From NCBI RefSeq assembly GCF_040024445.1, contig NZ_CP157276.1, forward strand, positions 2,294,001 through 2,358,000: DNA of 64,000 nt. The letters run 5' to 3'. Positions within the stretch are counted from its first letter, which is position 1. Every line of letters begins with the position of its first letter. Positions 1-8,568 of this stretch are shown here, one piece after another. The notes under the pieces were generated by a model. The model searched no databases and was not told the DNA's origin. It saw only the letters and a list, made by a program, of their open reading frames with translations. The DNA is from Prescottella soli. Lineage in GTDB: Bacteria > Actinomycetota > Actinomycetes > Mycobacteriales > Mycobacteriaceae. Both the position numbers and the translations under genes were made by a program.

Positions 1-49
1 GCGTCACCAGTCGGAGAAGTCCCCCGACGTCACCGAGGGGCACCACTGA
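1..49 (+). CDS. C-terminal end of an upstream gene (possibly LpqE-like lipoprotein)
   Basis: An open frame enters from the left edge and ends at TGA 47-49, encoding a short tail ending in SPDVTEGHH. It is followed by a strong hairpin. In mycobacteria the gene before radA is lpqE, a lipoprotein on the same strand, so this may be its C-terminus. Only 15 residues are visible, so the identity rests on synteny alone. Confidence 0.35.
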   Translation, partial: RHQSEKSPDVTEGHH

Positions 50-82
50 TCCTTCGGATCACAGCGATCCGCAGTTCCTCCG

Positions 83-117
83 GAAGAGCCCGGGCGACAC
101 CGTCGCCCGGGCTCTTC
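83..117 (+). terminator. Rho-independent-type hairpin
   Basis: A perfect 15-bp stem (arms 83-97 and 103-117) with a 5-nt loop lies 34 nt after the upstream stop codon and is followed by TGT. It lacks a long T tract, as is usual in actinobacteria. Confidence 0.7.
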
Positions 118-133
118 TGTCGGTCGGGGTCAC

Positions 134-139
134 TAGGCT
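134..139 (+). promoter_or_regulatory. -10 element of radA (leaderless)
   Basis: TAGGCT lies 6 nt before the GTG at 146. This spacing puts the transcription start at the start codon, as in the leaderless mRNAs common in actinobacteria. Confidence 0.45.
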
Positions 140-145
140 GCCCGC

Positions 146-1534
146 GTGGCAAAACCTAAATCGAGCTTCCGGTGTTCGTCGTGTCAGCACACGGTGGCCA
201 AATGGGTGGGCCGCTGCCCCGAGTGCGGCACGTGGGGCTCGATGGACGAGGCACCCGCCCTCACCGCTGTCGCCGCCCGCCCCGGCGCCTCATTGGCCCG
301 CAGCGGCGCAGCGGCGCTGCTGCCGACCACCCCGGCGTCCCCGATCACCCAGATCGACGGCACGGCCACCCGCGCCAAGGCCACGGGCGTCGACGAACTC
401 GATCGGGTGCTCGGCGGCGGCGTCGTGCCCGGGTCGGTGGTGCTGCTGGCCGGTGAGCCCGGCGTGGGCAAGTCCACCCTGCTGCTCGAGGTCGTGCACC
501 GGTGGGCGTGCCGCAGCGCCGACGACCGCGCGCTGTACGTCACCGGCGAGGAATCGGCGGGCCAGGTCCGGCTGCGCGCCGATCGGACCGGTGCGGTGCA
601 CGAGCGGGTCTACCTCGCCGCCGAGTCGGATCTCGCGACGGTCCTCGGGCACATCGAGCAGGTCCGGCCCACGCTGCTGATCGTCGACTCCGTTCAGACC
701 ATGCTCGCCGCGGACGTCGACGGCGTCGTCGGCGGCGTGACGCAGGTGCGGGCCATCACCAGCGCGCTGACGTCGCTCGCGAAGGCGAGCGGCGTGCCGG
801 TCCTGCTGATCGGACACGTCACCAAGGACGGCGCGGTCGCCGGACCCCGCTCTCTCGAACACCTCGTGGACGTGGTGCTGCACTTCGAGGGCGACAAGCA
901 CTCGTCGCTCCGGATGATCCGCGGCATCAAGAACCGGTTCGGCGCGGCCGACGAGGTGGGCTGCTTCGAACTGCGCGAGGACGGCATCGTCGGCGTCAGC
1001 GACCCGTCGGGGCTGTTCCTGCACCACCGGACCGACGAGGTGTCGGGCACCGCCGTCACGGTCACGATGGACGGCAAACGGCCGCTGCTGGGCGAGGTCC
1101 AGGCGCTCGTCGCGCCCACCCACAACCCGTCGCCGCGGCGAGCGGTCAGCGGACTCGACTCGGCGCGGGTGTCGATGGTGCTGGCGGTTCTCGAGCGACG
1201 CCACGGCATCAAGCTGTCCGACCGCGAGGTCTACGCCGCGACGGTCGGCGGAATGCGGATGACCGACCCGTCGTGCGATCTGGCGCTGGCCGTCGCGGTC
1301 GCGTCGGCCGGCAAGGACCGCCCCATCCCGACCGGAACCGTCGTGCTCGGCGAGGTAGGACTGGCCGGCGAGGTCCGGCGGGTGTCCGGCGTCGCCCGGA
1401 GGGTCGCCGAGGCCGCGCGACTGGGATTCACCCGCGCTGTGGTGCCGGTCGACTCCGGGGACCTCCCGAAGGGAATCCGCCCCCTCGAGGTATCGAACGT
1501 CGGAGATGCCTTGCGGGCGTTGAATCTTCGCTGA
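146..1534 (+). CDS. radA: DNA repair protein RadA/Sms
   Basis: RadA is a RecA-like ATPase that helps process recombination intermediates (branch migration). The 462-residue protein has all family parts in order: an N-terminal four-Cys zinc finger (C10, C13, C24, C27), a RecA-type ATPase core with Walker A GEPGVGKS near residues 103-110, the RadA-specific KNRFG motif near 262-266, and a C-terminal Lon-protease-like domain. The GTG start is placed by the -10 element just upstream. It is followed by disA on the same strand, with a convergent thioesterase gene between them. The radA-disA neighbourhood is the one known from M. tuberculosis (Rv3585-Rv3586). Length and motifs are complete. Confidence 0.97.
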   Translation: MAKPKSSFRCSSCQHTVAKWVGRCPECGTWGSMDEAPALTAVAARPGASLARSGAAALLPTTPASPITQIDGTATRAKATGVDELDRVLGGGVVPGSVVLLAGEPGVGKSTLLLEVVHRWACRSADDRALYVTGEESAGQVRLRADRTGAVHERVYLAAESDLATVLGHIEQVRPTLLIVDSVQTMLAADVDGVVGGVTQVRAITSALTSLAKASGVPVLLIGHVTKDGAVAGPRSLEHLVDVVLHFEGDKHSSLRMIRGIKNRFGAADEVGCFELREDGIVGVSDPSGLFLHHRTDEVSGTAVTVTMDGKRPLLGEVQALVAPTHNPSPRRAVSGLDSARVSMVLAVLERRHGIKLSDREVYAATVGGMRMTDPSCDLALAVAVASAGKDRPIPTGTVVLGEVGLAGEVRRVSGVARRVAEAARLGFTRAVVPVDSGDLPKGIRPLEVSNVGDALRALNLR

Positions 1535-1537
1535 GCG

Positions 1538-2098
1538 TCAGACCGCCGACGTGCCGAACGGGGACCTCGGGTCGCCGTCGACGAACGCCGCCGTCGGCGC
1601 GAAGTGCTCCGGGTTGACCGTCAGGAACAGGCCCCGGGACGTCGCGACCGGAGTCTCCGGGTCCGTGCCCGGGCCCTCGACGATGAACGCCTCCGACGTC
1701 GTGTACACCTTGCGGCGGACCGTGCCCTCGATACGCGCACGGAACTCGAGGACCGAGCTGAGCGGGATGGGCCGCGCGAAGTCGATCTCGAGGTGCGCCG
1801 TGACGACGGGACCGCCGAGCACCATGCACGCCATGCCCTGGACCTCGTCGAACGCGGTCGACAGGATGCCGCCGTGGATCACGCCGGGACCGCCCTGGTA
1901 GCGGTTGGCCACCTCGAGCCGGCCCGTGACGGCCAGCTTCTCGCCGGCCTGGAAACTCATCGCCATACCGGCAGGCTGATCGTCGCCACAGCCGAAGCAC
2001 TTGGACCAGTGCTGCGGGAGCGGTTCCCCGGGAGAGGGGTACCACTCCGGCACCTCCGGAAGAACGAGGTCATCGGGCAAGGTCCAAGTACTGCTCAC
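1538..2098 (-). CDS. PaaI/hotdog-fold thioesterase family protein
   Basis: This 186-residue protein looks like a PaaI-type hotdog thioesterase, a family that hydrolyses acyl-CoA thioesters in the cytosol. The helical core carries the recognisable [13 protein letters not shown] stretch (residues ~78-90), where family members place the catalytic Asp/Glu on the central helix, followed by [11 protein letters not shown]. The N-terminus has a CFGCG cluster, as in many actinobacterial members. It is convergent with radA (3-bp gap) and divergent from disA. The GTG start at 2098 has a TACATT element 8 nt upstream, suggesting a leaderless message. The substrate cannot be told from sequence. Confidence 0.82.
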   Translation of the reverse strand: MSSTWTLPDDLVLPEVPEWYPSPGEPLPQHWSKCFGCGDDQPAGMAMSFQAGEKLAVTGRLEVANRYQGGPGVIHGGILSTAFDEVQGMACMVLGGPVVTAHLEIDFARPIPLSSVLEFRARIEGTVRRKVYTTSEAFIVEGPGTDPETPVATSRGLFLTVNPEHFAPTAAFVDGDPRSPFGTSAV

Positions 2099-2105
2099 AA
2101 CTAGG

Positions 2106-2112
2106 TAATGTA
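2106..2112. promoter_or_regulatory. Overlapping divergent -10 elements (thioesterase / disA)
   Basis: The bases TAATGTA read as TAATGT on the plus strand and TACATT on the minus strand. The minus copy is 8 nt from the thioesterase start. The plus copy would give disA a leader of about 95 nt. Confidence 0.3.
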
Positions 2113-2214
2113 GAGACGGCCCGACCGTGGCCCGAATGCGGCTCGGCCAGATGTGACCTCGGACTCACTCGGATTCCGACGGGAGAGACCAACCGCACGA
2201 GGGGGGATTTCGCG

Positions 2215-3300
2215 ATGAACGACGCTGCGTCTACGACCGTGCTCCGTGAAACGATCGCTCGCCTCGCCCCGGGGACGGCCCTGCGCGATGCGCTCGAGCG
2301 CATCCTCCGCGGTCGGACCGGCGGGCTGATCGTCCTCGGGTACGACGAACAGGTCGAGGAGCTGTGCGACGGCGGATTCGAACTCGACGTCGAGTTCGCA
2401 CCCACCCGGCTGCGCGAGCTGTCGAAGATGGACGGTGCCGTGGTGCTGTCCACCGACGGCACCCGGATCGTGCGCGCCAACGTGCAACTGGTGCCCGACC
2501 ACAAGATCCCCACCGTCGAGTCCGGCACCCGGCACCGCGCCGCCGAGCGCACCGCGATCCAGACCGGATTCCCGGTCGTGTCGGTGAGCCAGTCGATGAG
2601 CATCGTCAGCGTGTACGTCGGCGGGATCCGGCACGTCGTCGACGGGTCGGCGACCATCCTGTCGCGGGCGAACCAGGCCGTCGCGACGCTCGAGCGTTAC
2701 AAGTCCCGGCTGGACGAGGTCACCCGGCAGCTGTCCGTCGTCGAGATCGAGGACTTCGTCACGCTGCGCGACGCGCTCACCGTGGTGCAGCGGCTCGAAA
2801 TGGTGCGCCGCGTATCGGTCGAGATCGAGCAGGACGTGCTCGAGCTGGGCACCGACGGCCGACAGCTCGCACTGCAGCTCGAGGAGCTCGTCGGCGACAA
2901 CGACACCATGCGCCAGCTGGTGGTCCGGGACTACTTGGCCGGGTCCGAGCCGGCGTCGTCGGCGGCGGTCGACAGCACCCTCGCCGCCGTCGACAAGCTC
3001 ACCGACGTCGACCTGCTCGACCTGACGACACTGGCCCGCGCCTTCGGGTATCCCGGCACCATCGAGGCCCTCGACGCGCCGATGAGCCCGCGCGGCTACC
3101 GCGTCCTCACCCGAGTTCCCCGGCTGCAGTTCCTGCAGATCCATCGGCTGGTCAGCTCGTTCGGCACACTGCAGGGCCTACTCGCCGCCACGGCCGGGGA
3201 TCTGCAGTCCGTGGACGGCATCGGCGGACTGTGGGCACGACACATCCGCGAAGGTCTCTCGCGGCTCGCCGAAGCCTCGATCAGCGGACCCTACGACTAG
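2215..3300 (+). CDS. disA: DNA integrity scanning protein DisA, diadenylate cyclase
   Basis: DisA makes the second messenger c-di-AMP from two ATP and scans DNA for branched structures. The 361-residue protein has the N-terminal DAC domain with both catalytic signatures, DGA (residues ~72-74) and RHR in GTRHRAAER (~105-107), then a helical linker and a C-terminal helix-hairpin-helix DNA-binding domain ending in [15 protein letters not shown]. The ATG start follows a GGGGGGA ribosome-binding site. It is full length. The stop TAG sits inside a CTAG that immediately borders a decayed insertion element. Confidence 0.97.
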   Translation: MNDAASTTVLRETIARLAPGTALRDALERILRGRTGGLIVLGYDEQVEELCDGGFELDVEFAPTRLRELSKMDGAVVLSTDGTRIVRANVQLVPDHKIPTVESGTRHRAAERTAIQTGFPVVSVSQSMSIVSVYVGGIRHVVDGSATILSRANQAVATLERYKSRLDEVTRQLSVVEIEDFVTLRDALTVVQRLEMVRRVSVEIEQDVLELGTDGRQLALQLEELVGDNDTMRQLVVRDYLAGSEPASSAAVDSTLAAVDKLTDVDLLDLTTLARAFGYPGTIEALDAPMSPRGYRVLTRVPRLQFLQIHRLVSSFGTLQGLLAATAGDLQSVDGIGGLWARHIREGLSRLAEASISGPYD

Positions 3301-3655
3301 GGCATGTCTCCTGTTCGGTGACGGACCTCAGGCAGATGCAGACCGCTGAGGGACCACGCCCGCGCGGTAGGTGAGGGCGCGTTTGTCGTAGCGCGTGGCA
3401 AGCGCGCGCCACTGCTCGAGGGGTGGCGAAGGATCGTTCGACGACGTTGCGGCCCTTGTACTTCTCGGCATCGAACCCGACGGGGCGGCCGCCACGGCTG
3501 CCCCGTCGGGTTCGCTTCCGGTCGTCCGGTTCAGCGATGACCGCTTCGGTTCCCCTCGCCTGCAGGTGGGCGCGGGTCGCTCTCGACGAGTAGGCCTTGT
3601 CGCCGAGAACGGCGTCCGGTCGGGTTCAGGGCCGGCCAGGCCCGATCCGCAGTAC
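3301..3655 (-). pseudogene. IS5-family transposase remnant (C-terminal part, frameshifted)
   Basis: Read on the minus strand from ~3650 the sequence encodes RPDAVLGDKAYSSRATRAHL, then GGRPVGFDAEKYKGRNVVERSF and, after a +1 shift at ~3421, LEQWRALATRYDKRALTYRAG. This is the C-terminal half of an IS5-type DDE transposase, with the last acidic residue and the Y-R-E signature in YKGRNVVERSF. A second small indel near 3335-3350 breaks the end, an in-frame stop lies near 3625, and nothing N-terminal to that is recognisable. The remnant begins exactly after the CTAG that contains the disA stop codon, and CTAG/TA targets are typical of one IS5 subgroup. The element is dead and no intact second end is visible. 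Confidence 0.75.
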
Positions 3656-3718
3656 CGACAAATGCGCCCATCAGGATCGGGACAATCGGCGAGTCACCGG
3701 CCTGACTGGGTACATCTA

Positions 3719-4277
3719 GCTCGGATGCCCGCCGGATGCCGAGCCTCCTGGGGATATCACGAGGGCTTGGCGGCGAAACTACTTCCGAAGAATCGCGAAA
3801 ACCGACCCGCCAGAACAGAACTGGCATCCGGTCCAGGACGCCTACGCTGCCGGTCTGCAATCGGTCTGTGCCGAATTCGGAATCACGATCCCGGAGTCGG
3901 ACCACTCCCGATCGGCGGAAGCATGGAAGAAACTCGTCCCGTGGACTGACGCGCCTGACGGGAACCCGGCCGGAGCGGACCGCCATGGCGGCATCGCATC
4001 CGTACGATCTTCGCGCGGCTCGCGCTGAAGGATTGAAGGACTGAAGACAATCTTCGTGCACCCCGATAAGTTCGGCCGCATCGAGGACACAGTCGACGAC
4101 ACCTCTGCGGAGTTCGATCACCGAGTGGACGACATCCGGATGCTGCCCTAGTTGGTCGAGGACGGCGACATCGTGAGCGTCGGCTGTCTGCCCCGCGCCG
4201 ATGCCCACAAACGTAGCTGGGAGATGCGCGGGCGGTACACGTTCCGCGACGGTGCCACCCGCACGAAAACCGGCTAA
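3719..4277 (+). pseudogene. Interrupted ORF of unknown function
   Basis: One frame reads protein-like sequence over ~180 codons: a segment around WHPVQDAYAAGLQSVCAEFG and AEAWKKLVPWTDA, then TGA at 4026, then DKFGRIEDTVDDTSAEFDH, a TAG at 4149, and LVEDGDIVSVGCLPRADAH to TAA 4275-4277. It has no usable start codon. I do not recognise a family. The two in-frame stops and the IS remnant next door suggest a decayed gene, or two gene pieces joined. It could also be a chance open frame. Confidence 0.35.
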
Positions 4278-4468
4278 CGGAGGTTGCGACGGCGCAGGCC
4301 GTACTCGGCACGATTGGTGGCGTTCGCGCCCGGTCGCATGTGCGCGGGGTGCAGCCGGCTCGGCAGGCCGTCCGCTCGGTCGCTCACACCGCCGGGGTGG
4401 TCCTCGGCCGTCTGGAACACAATTTCACGACTCTGCCGAGGCCCTGCCTCGGTCCGGCGCACCTCGGT

Positions 4469-4500
4469 GCGGGCACGGATCCTTGCGGATCCGCGCCCGC
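4469..4500 (-). terminator. Hairpin downstream of the small secreted protein gene
   Basis: Arms 4469-4482 and 4487-4500 form a 14-bp stem with one mismatch and a 4-nt loop. It sits ~40 nt past the stop of the 4542-4799 gene, whose terminator it probably is. Confidence 0.55.
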
Positions 4501-4541
4501 GCCGGGGCGTGCCGCGGTGCGAATCGCACTGCCTGCCGCGC

Positions 4542-4799
4542 TCAGCTCTGCGCGATCGACCCGAACAGCGACGCGAGGTCAACGAGATCAAAGCCAAAGA
4601 TGCTGGAGCCGCTGCCCACTTCCCCATTCACGTCCGTCGCGCAGGACAGACCGTTTTCGGACTTCTTCTCACCGGAGCCGCAGTACACGGACCCGACCCC
4701 GGTCTGCGTAGCTGCCGAGGCGGCGCCGGCAGCGGGCACCATCAAGATTCCGGCGGTGACGAACATCAGGCTCGCAGCAAAACGGCGATTCTTCATCAT
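4542..4799 (-). CDS. Small secreted protein, function unknown
   Basis: The 85-residue product starts with a clear Sec signal peptide: basic MMKNRR, a hydrophobic stretch, and an Ala-rich cleavage region ending AGAASA near residue 29. The mature part is ~55 residues, rich in Gly and Ser, with two Cys (CGSGEKK and SCATD) that could form one disulfide, and a hydrophobic tail (FGFDLVDLASLFGSIAQS). It is intact and has its own terminator although it lies in a region of decayed genes, so it is probably expressed. Two adjacent ATG codons are possible starts. I do not recognise the family. Confidence 0.65.
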   Translation of the reverse strand: MMKNRRFAASLMFVTAGILMVPAAGAASAATQTGVGSVYCGSGEKKSENGLSCATDVNGEVGSGSSIFGFDLVDLASLFGSIAQS

Positions 4800-4932
4800 G
4801 CTCCTGTGTAGTCGCGTTGGATACCGACAGTCGACATCGACTCTCGATCCGCGGACGCTATCGCAGCACTGTGCAGCCCACAGAAGAATTCCAAGATTCG
4901 TTGTCTTCCAAAGCCTTCAGCGGCTCTTCGGC

Positions 4933-5253
4933 TTAACTGGCGTCAAGGGTCCTGGCAAGTCGCAACTGAGGCGTGCCGGTCTGCTGCCCCCACGGGCAAT
5001 CGAACTCCCAGAATTGCAGGTAGGCAGTAGGTTCGGCGGAAAAGTCATGGCGGAGAGCTTCGACTACCCAACGAGAGCTACCCCCTGGCTGGACGCTGTT
5101 CCAGCCCGGAGGTGACACGGCGTTGGACGACTTGTCCGGATCGTCGGTCATCCGTCCCGGGGACGCCCACGCCACGCCATGAACGGAATATGTTCCGAAG
5201 GAGTTTGATTCGAGAACCTCGCCGTCGATTCCGGCCCCGAAGAGGCCTGTCAT
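4933..5253 (-). pseudogene. Orphan ORF, probably a gene fragment
   Basis: A 106-codon frame encodes a Trp/Pro/Ser-rich sequence (for example VHGVAWASPGRM and LQFWEFDCPWGQQ) that looks like the C-terminal part of an extracellular or cell-wall protein. No ribosome-binding site or signal peptide precedes it, and it follows directly on the ApbE fragment, so the N-terminus appears to be lost. I cannot name a family. It might instead be a short genuine gene. Confidence 0.35.
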
Positions 5254-5299
5254 ACACGCGACCGGACCGCCGGACTGATCCCGTCGCTGATGTGGTCCA

Positions 5300-5632
5300 T
5301 CCCCACCCGAGTCGCATCATCGCGGCACCGACGGTCGGGTCCACGTCTCCGCCCGTCACTTCGGCTGCTTTCAACGCCGCTGACACCAGCCGAGCCAGCC
5401 GAGGGCCGACGACCGACGGCCCGGGAGCGGTTTCGACGGCGCACATCTCCGAATCGTCTCGAAATCTACTGCAGGCAAGCTTGATTCGGCGCAGCTTCCC
5501 GTCGACGTTGGTTCCGGCGATGCCGAGTCGATCGGGCTCGCAGACGACGGAGGCGTCGAGTCCCCACACCCGACAGTCCGACACGGCGGTGTCGGGCGCC
5601 CGCGTCACCGGAGAATCCGAGGGCATGGTCAT
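5300..5632 (-). pseudogene. N-terminal fragment of ApbE-type FAD:protein FMN transferase
   Basis: From ATG 5632 the minus strand encodes ~110 residues matching the start of actinobacterial ApbE proteins: VWGLDASVVCEPDRL, LRRIKLACSRFRDDSE and the conserved GGDVDPTVGAAMMRLG. ApbE attaches FMN covalently to partner flavoproteins. Homology stops at ~5300, before the catalytic and Mg-binding core, and the frame runs on into unrelated sequence. The gene is truncated to about a third of the usual length and cannot be active. Confidence 0.7.
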
Positions 5633-6174
5633 CACGACCCGGCGGATCGGCTGTGGACCCGCCCCGACCCACCGGTCAGCGGCGGGGCAGCCCGGGGCGT
5701 GGCACTGGGGGCCGAAGCCACTGGCCCCGATTCCGTGGCCGATGTGGAGACGCCCGGGTCCCAGGCCGCTTGGTGGGAGTCCGCGTAGGCCAGCGCGGAC
5801 CCTGCGGCCGTCCCGGCGACGGGCCTTACGGAACCCTCTGAGGCGTGGGCATCGAGTAGCCCTTCCGTGCGCCGATCGGTCTGTCCGACTCGACAGTTCC
5901 GGGCGCTGCTGAAACGCGACTGCACACGTGCTGTGAAGTTGCTGTGGCTCCCGATCAGACGCGGGCAGCAGCTCTTCGATATCCATCGTGCCGACACAAT
6001 CTTGGAGAGTTCTCAGAACCCGGTGTCGGGCGAGATGCGCGCCCGACGCACGTCGTTGCGCGGGACGGAAGGTCACGGACGGTGTCAGATGGCTCTCTAC
6101 GAGCAAGATCTCGTCGCCGGGCATCGAGGCGGAGAAGTCCGGGCGTACGGCACCGACGCCGAAACGCAGAAAGA
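5633..6174 (-). other. Decayed region upstream of the ApbE fragment
   Basis: No intact gene is visible. A minus-strand stretch around 5640-5830 (ALAYADSHQAAWDPGVSTS, then an Ala/Pro/Ser-rich linker) resembles the N-terminus of the FMN-binding-domain proteins that usually precede apbE, so this may be the remains of the same operon. The rest has shifted frames and I see nothing else in it. Confidence 0.3.
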
Positions 6175-6876
6175 TCAGGCGAAGTTGAACGGCTCCGGCG
6201 CGCTGCGCAGCCCACCGAGCTGGGCGATCACCGTGTAGGCGCCGGGCGGAACCTGGTTCCGCGGTGCCGCGCACCCGGGCTCCGACGTCTTACCCGACCA
6301 CTTGACGGTGAATCGTGCCTGGCCACCCGGCTCGAGGACCTGCACCGCAGGGTCGGCACTCGGGTAGCAGTCGACGTTGGACCACAGCCGCTTGTTCCCG
6401 TCGAGGGAGTAGACGAACGCCTGCTGCATGGCCGAACCCAGGTCGCGTTCGCACTTGCTGGTGCCGATGTTGGTGATCGCGATGGTGAAGCTGGGCTCGT
6501 CGCCGATCTTGTACTGCGGCTGGTCCGGCGTCGCCTTGATCGCGAGCGACTGGTCGGCGCACTGCGCGGTCGCCGCACCGGCGCTCGTGGCCGATGCTGC
6601 CGACGTGCCCGTGGCCGAGGATCCACCCCCCGACGCCGCCGAGCCCGGGCCCGACTCCGACTCGGTGCTCGAATCGGACGGCGGCGGGCTCGTGGTGCTC
6701 GAGCCCGACAACTCCGACGTCGCGGCCGCGGCCGCCGACTCGGGAGAGTCGTCGCCACCACCGATCGACGCGACGATCCACACGATCAACGCGACGACCA
6801 CGACGACCACGCCCGCGGCGACGGCACGCCGGCGCCAGTAGATCTCGGGGGGCAACGGTCCGTTCGGTTCAAGCAC
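6175..6876 (-). CDS. Membrane-anchored secreted protein (Rv3587c-like)
   Basis: The 233-residue protein has a short cytoplasmic N-terminus, one membrane segment (AVAAGVVVVVVALIVWIVAS, residues ~18-37), a long Ser/Ala/Gly/Thr-rich linker (~40-95), and an extracytoplasmic domain from ~100 with four Cys (CADQSLAIKA, KCERDLGS, CYPSADP, GCAAPRN). The domain reads like a small beta-sandwich. The position between disA and carbonic anhydrase is that of Rv3587c in M. tuberculosis, a protein of unknown function. The GTG start is supported by a TACGGT element 6 nt upstream. Confidence 0.8.
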   Translation of the reverse strand: MLEPNGPLPPEIYWRRRAVAAGVVVVVVALIVWIVASIGGGDDSPESAAAAATSELSGSSTTSPPPSDSSTESESGPGSAASGGGSSATGTSAASATSAGAATAQCADQSLAIKATPDQPQYKIGDEPSFTIAITNIGTSKCERDLGSAMQQAFVYSLDGNKRLWSNVDCYPSADPAVQVLEPGGQARFTVKWSGKTSEPGCAAPRNQVPPGAYTVIAQLGGLRSAPEPFNFA

Positions 6877-6882
6877 GAGTCA

Positions 6883-6888
6883 ACCGTA
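6883..6888 (-). promoter_or_regulatory. -10 element of the Rv3587c-like gene (leaderless)
   Basis: TACGGT on the minus strand ends 6 nt before the GTG at 6876. Confidence 0.4.
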
Positions 6889-6956
6889 AGTCCATGCGGC
6901 CTACCGCCGCCTCAGCAGTCCCGGCGTGTCGCCCGGTGCCTCGGGTCGAGTTCGTC

Positions 6957-7583
6957 TCAGTCGACCGACTCGCCGACATCGCCGACGACGCTCTGCAGCT
7001 TGATGTCCCCGTCGGACAGCTTGTAGGTGACGCCGACGATGGCGCACCTGCCGGCGTCGACGGCCTCGGAGATGATCCGCGACCGCTGCATCAGCAGCGA
7101 GCCGGTCTCCACGACGTGCCGGCCCTCGAGTTCGTCGACGGTGGTCAGGCCCTCGCGGCGGCCCATCAGGATCGACGGCGTGACCCGCTCGACGACGTCC
7201 CGGATGAAGCCGTTGGGGATGGCACCGTTGTCGAGTGCGTCGAGGGACGCCTTGACCGCGCCGCAGTTGTCGTGACCGAACACGACGACCAGCGGGACCC
7301 GGAGGACCTCGACGGCGTACTCGATCGAGCCGAGCACCGCGCTGTCGATCACGTGACCGGCGGTGCGGACGACGAACGTGTCGCCCAGGCCCTGATCGAA
7401 GATGATCTCGGCGGCCACACGGGAGTCACCGCAGCCGAAGATCACAGCGGTCGGATGCTGGGCGTCGACCAGTTTCGCGCGGTCGGCAATACCCTGACTC
7501 GGGTGCAGCGGGGTGCCGCTGACGAAGCGCTCGTTACCCTGCTTGAGGGCTTTCCAAGCTGAGATCGGGTTGGAATTGGGCAT
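6957..7583 (-). CDS. canB: Beta-class carbonic anhydrase
   Basis: This enzyme interconverts CO2 and bicarbonate in the cytosol. The zinc ligands are plain: C-x-D-x-R in FGCGDSRVAAE (near residue 50), with the Asp-Arg pair that gates the site, and H-x-x-C in GHDNCGAVKA (near 102-105). At 208 residues it has the normal size of the beta class. I chose ATG 7583 (MPNSNPISAW, the usual family start); a GTG 15 nt upstream is possible. It occupies the canB position of M. tuberculosis, between the Rv3587c-like gene and mutY. Confidence 0.95.
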   Translation of the reverse strand: MPNSNPISAWKALKQGNERFVSGTPLHPSQGIADRAKLVDAQHPTAVIFGCGDSRVAAEIIFDQGLGDTFVVRTAGHVIDSAVLGSIEYAVEVLRVPLVVVFGHDNCGAVKASLDALDNGAIPNGFIRDVVERVTPSILMGRREGLTTVDELEGRHVVETGSLLMQRSRIISEAVDAGRCAIVGVTYKLSDGDIKLQSVVGDVGESVD

Positions 7584-7683
7584 GCCGCAATTGTGCACCC
7601 TCGGCCACCCGTCGTGTCAGCGGGATCGCCGAGAATCCGGCGACGAATGCCGCAGCGGTTGACGGAGAAGGGTGAGAAATCAG

Positions 7684-8562
7684 ATGTCGGTGGACAGTTC
7701 GGCGCTGCTGCGGTGGTACAGCGAACAGGCCCGGGACCTGCCGTGGCGGCGCGAGGGCGTGACGGCATGGCAGATCCTGATGAGCGAGATCATGCTGCAG
7801 CAGACCCCGGTCGTCCGCGTCGCCCCGATCTGGGAGGAATGGGTGCGCCGCTGGCCGGTGCCGTCGCTGATGGCGGCGTCGAGTCAGGCAGACGTCCTGC
7901 GGGCGTGGGGCAAGCTCGGCTACCCGCGGCGGGCGCTGCGCCTGCACGAGTGCGCGGGCGTCCTGGCCGCCGAGCACGGCGACGAGGTGCCCGCCGACGT
8001 CGACGTCCTGCTGAGCCTGCCGGGCATCGGTGACTACACCGCCCGGGCGGTCGCGTGCTTCGCGTACGGACAGCGGGTTCCCGTGGTGGACACCAATGTC
8101 CGCCGCGTCGTGGCCCGCGCCGTCCACGGCCGGGCCGACCAGGGCAACCCGTCGGCCAAACGCGATATGGCCGACGTCGACGTGATGCTGCCGCGCACCC
8201 GGGAACGCGCCGCGCAGTTCTCTGCGGCGCTGATGGAACTGGGCGCCACGGTGTGCACCGCACGGACCCCGGACTGCGCGAGGTGCCCGCTGCCGCGGTG
8301 TGCCTGGGTGGCGGCGGGACGACCGGCGCTGGTGGGCGAACCCCGCAAGGTGCAGAAGTTCGCGGGAACCGACCGTCAGGTGCGCGGGAAGCTGATGGAC
8401 GTGCTGCGCGGGAGCGCGCACCCGGTCGAACGCGCACAGCTCGACCTCGTGTGGCTCAGCGACCCCGGTCAGCGGGACCGCGCCCTGGACTCGTTGCTGG
8501 TGGACGGACTGATCGAGCAGACCGACGACGGCCTGTTCGCGCTGGCCGGCGAGGGCAGCTGA
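7684..8562 (+). CDS. mutY: A/G-specific adenine DNA glycosylase
   Basis: MutY removes A mispaired with 8-oxoguanine. The 292-residue protein has the catalytic Glu in MSEIMLQQTPV (~residues 35-45), the helix-hairpin-helix LPGIGDYTARAV with the downstream catalytic Asp in VVDTNVRRV (~112-140), and the [4Fe-4S] cluster loop of four Cys in CTARTPDCARCPLPRC (~195-210). The C-terminal 8-oxoG-recognition domain is short, as in other actinobacteria. A GTG at 7672 is an alternative start, closer to GGAGAAGG. It is convergent with the hydrolase gene (6-bp gap). Confidence 0.95.
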   Translation: MSVDSSALLRWYSEQARDLPWRREGVTAWQILMSEIMLQQTPVVRVAPIWEEWVRRWPVPSLMAASSQADVLRAWGKLGYPRRALRLHECAGVLAAEHGDEVPADVDVLLSLPGIGDYTARAVACFAYGQRVPVVDTNVRRVVARAVHGRADQGNPSAKRDMADVDVMLPRTRERAAQFSAALMELGATVCTARTPDCARCPLPRCAWVAAGRPALVGEPRKVQKFAGTDRQVRGKLMDVLRGSAHPVERAQLDLVWLSDPGQRDRALDSLLVDGLIEQTDDGLFALAGEGS

Positions 8563-8568
8563 CCTCGC

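Noticed and set aside
3301-6174. Prophage or integrative element
   Set aside because: No integrase, att-like repeat or phage gene is present; the debris is explained by an IS remnant and gene decay.
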